From contig NZ_CP033611.1 of the NCBI RefSeq assembly GCF_003932735.1, forward strand, positions 896,156 to 960,155: a DNA stretch of 64,000 bases. The letters run 5' to 3'. Under the pieces are notes generated by a model. It had not been told where the DNA came from and did not search any database. It saw nothing but the letters and a program-made list of their open reading frames with translations. Numbering within the stretch: position 1 is the stretch's first letter; every line of letters begins with the position of its first letter. This stretch comes from Rickettsiales endosymbiont of Stachyamoeba lipophora. Lineage in GTDB: Bacteria; Pseudomonadota; Alphaproteobacteria; Rickettsiales; 33-17. Positions 62,635 through 64,000 of the stretch are shown piece after piece. The position numbers were made by a program, and so were the translations under genes.

Positions 62635-64000
62635 CAGAATATAATATACTAAATTACTTAATACTTGCTTTTTTGTTGATGCCAGTCATTTCAATGGTTG
62701 GTTATTTAAGTGCTAAAGAGGAGCCAAAAGTAAGAAACTTAGTAATGATCCTAGCTTCTTTTAGCTCCATTGTTATCTATGTGATTATTCTTGCTTATTT
62801 GGAAAAGCATAACCTTAAAAAGCACTTATTTTTTGAATATAGTTTATATCAAGAAATCAAATTAAAATTGCAAATTGATTATATTGCTAAAATCTTTATT
62901 GGTATGGTGGCGGTTCTATGGTTTGTCACCGCGCTTTATTTAGCCTCCTATGTGGAGATTAATAAATTAAAGCATAAGGTTAGTTTAATCCTATCTATTA
63001 ATCTCGCAATTTTTATTACTTTCGTGATTGGAATGGCTGAAAATGCAGTAAGTATGTTTATTGGTTATGAGCTGCTTACATTGGCTACGTATATTCTGGT
63101 TATTCATTTTAGAGATGAAAAATCATTTAAGGCAGGAAGAAATTACCTGGCTACTTTGCTCACTTCTTCGCTCATGCTATTATTGCCCGCAGTATTTTTA
63201 TTTGAGCTGGGTTTGACTCAAAATAATTTTATTGCAGTAATCTGTTTGTGGTTGATCACCCTTGGTGCAGCTAAAGTAGCAGTTTTTCCTTTTTCAGGTT
63301 GGTTGCCGGAAGCCATGGTTGCGCCCACCCCAGTTAGTGCGCTATTACATGCGGTAGCAGTAGTTAAATCAGGGGCTATAGTTATTATCAAGCTTATTGA
63401 TAAATATTACGGAGTGATAAAGCTGCAAGAATTGTATTATGAGTATAATGCCATTTATGTCGGTCTGCTGGGTTATTTAAGCATCAATATTTTGCTGGCA
63501 AGTATTAGAGCTTTGCATGCGCAAGAAATTAAAAAGATTTTAGCATATTCAACTATTGCTCAATTATCTTATATAGTAATCGCCGCATTGCTACCTATTA
63601 AGGATGCTTTAAATGTTGCCTTATTAGTAATGATCTCTCATGCAGTTGCCAAAATAGGTTTGTTTCTAGCTTCAGGAATTATCTCGACCTTATATGGAGC
63701 TAAGAAGTTAAGCGAAATTACTGGTCTTGCGAGTCAATTAAAGCTTGTCACTTTTATAATTATTCTAAGCTATGCCTCCATTCTTGGCTTACCGCCATTA
63801 ATTGGTTTTTGGGCTAAACATGAGCTATTTTATAGTATTGCTCAAGTAAATATTTATCTTATAGCTCCGTTTATTATTAGCAGTGTAATGACTGTAATTT
63901 ATTTAGGTAGAATTATAGTTGGGATGTTTAGAGAGCAGGATTATGTAACGCCGGTTGTTGTTTCTAGATCTAAATTTGCTGGCGCTTCATTATGGTTGCT
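62628..64000 (+). CDS. Second antiporter-like subunit (MrpA/D family), truncated by the window edge
   Basis: The ATG at 62628 overlaps the mnhD stop. The frame is open to the last base, giving at least 457 residues of a NuoL/M/N-type protein: GMAENAVSMFIGYELLTLAT with the helix-5 glutamate, and PFSGWLPEAMVAPTPVSALL, then HAVAVVKSGA, in canonical form. This copy therefore keeps the usual proton-channel motifs better than the preceding subunit. It may supply the MrpA N-terminal function, since the MrpA C-terminal part is a separate gene here. The 3' end lies outside the window. Confidence 0.88.
   Translation, partial: MVTEYNILNYLILAFLLMPVISMVGYLSAKEEPKVRNLVMILASFSSIVIYVIILAYLEKHNLKKHLFFEYSLYQEIKLKLQIDYIAKIFIGMVAVLWFVTALYLASYVEINKLKHKVSLILSINLAIFITFVIGMAENAVSMFIGYELLTLATYILVIHFRDEKSFKAGRNYLATLLTSSLMLLLPAVFLFELGLTQNNFIAVICLWLITLGAAKVAVFPFSGWLPEAMVAPTPVSALLHAVAVVKSGAIVIIKLIDKYYGVIKLQELYYEYNAIYVGLLGYLSINILLASIRALHAQEIKKILAYSTIAQLSYIVIAALLPIKDALNVALLVMISHAVAKIGLFLASGIISTLYGAKKLSEITGLASQLKLVTFIIILSYASILGLPPLIGFWAKHELFYSIAQVNIYLIAPFIISSVMTVIYLGRIIVGMFREQDYVTPVVVSRSKFAGASLWL

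Overview
The window is AT-rich, densely packed alphaproteobacterial DNA. Gene content and order point to the Rickettsiales, most likely a Rickettsiaceae-type obligate intracellular bacterium. The clues are a split F0 ATP synthase operon with b' and b subunits, rpmH-rnpA-yidD-yidC-engB, a rseP-bamA-skp-lpxD-fabZ-lpxA-lpxI envelope cluster, tlyC/corC, an E-F-G-first Mnh/Mrp antiporter operon, many TTG/GTG starts and many decayed genes in the gaps. The genus cannot be fixed from sequence alone. Genes for lipid A (lpxD, lpxA, lpxI) and an O-antigen-ligase-like protein suggest that it makes LPS.

Layout. 1-27 kb is mostly housekeeping: Holliday-junction resolvase, ribosome and RNase P, membrane insertion (yidD/yidC), GMP kinase, O-antigen ligase, Nudix hydrolase, a dead histidine phosphatase, corC, pth-rplY-prs, a DsbA-like protein, atpI-B-E-F'-F, a BcsA-like glycosyltransferase, rpoH, an ABC-2 permease, mutS, mutM, ubiE-ubiB, nth and xseB. 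A tRNA-Asn gene (27.5 kb) marks the edge of an accessory stretch (27.8-37.6 kb). That stretch holds an alpha/beta hydrolase, a PhoPQ-activated (PqaA-type) protein flanked by two related gene relics, a large zeta-toxin-like kinase with a tiny downstream partner, an F-box-like plus leucine-rich-repeat protein, an aldo/keto reductase and several relics. Core genes resume with icd, a lytic transglycosylase, tatA, exoD and an acetyltransferase.

41.4-43.5 kb carries two unrecognised genes that look like diverged tandem paralogues with matching promoters. They are followed by a substrate-binding protein whose start codon lies in a perfect 17-bp inverted repeat, a DNA photolyase, and the outer-membrane/lipid A cluster. 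A second unrecognised paralogue pair (53.5-55.8 kb) also shares promoter sequence and a conserved C-terminal module. After these come the 4.5S SRP RNA, rpoD (minus strand, with a clear terminator) and the Mnh/Mrp operon, whose last antiporter-like gene runs off the right edge.

The genes most likely to interest a reader are the candidate host-interaction proteins: the zeta-like kinase pair, the F-box/LRR protein and the two paralogue families. Two strong RNA hairpins (atpB-atpE, and the start of the substrate-binding protein gene) and an ArgB homologue that has lost its usual substrate motifs also stand out. No complete insertion sequence, CRISPR array or secretion-system locus was seen.
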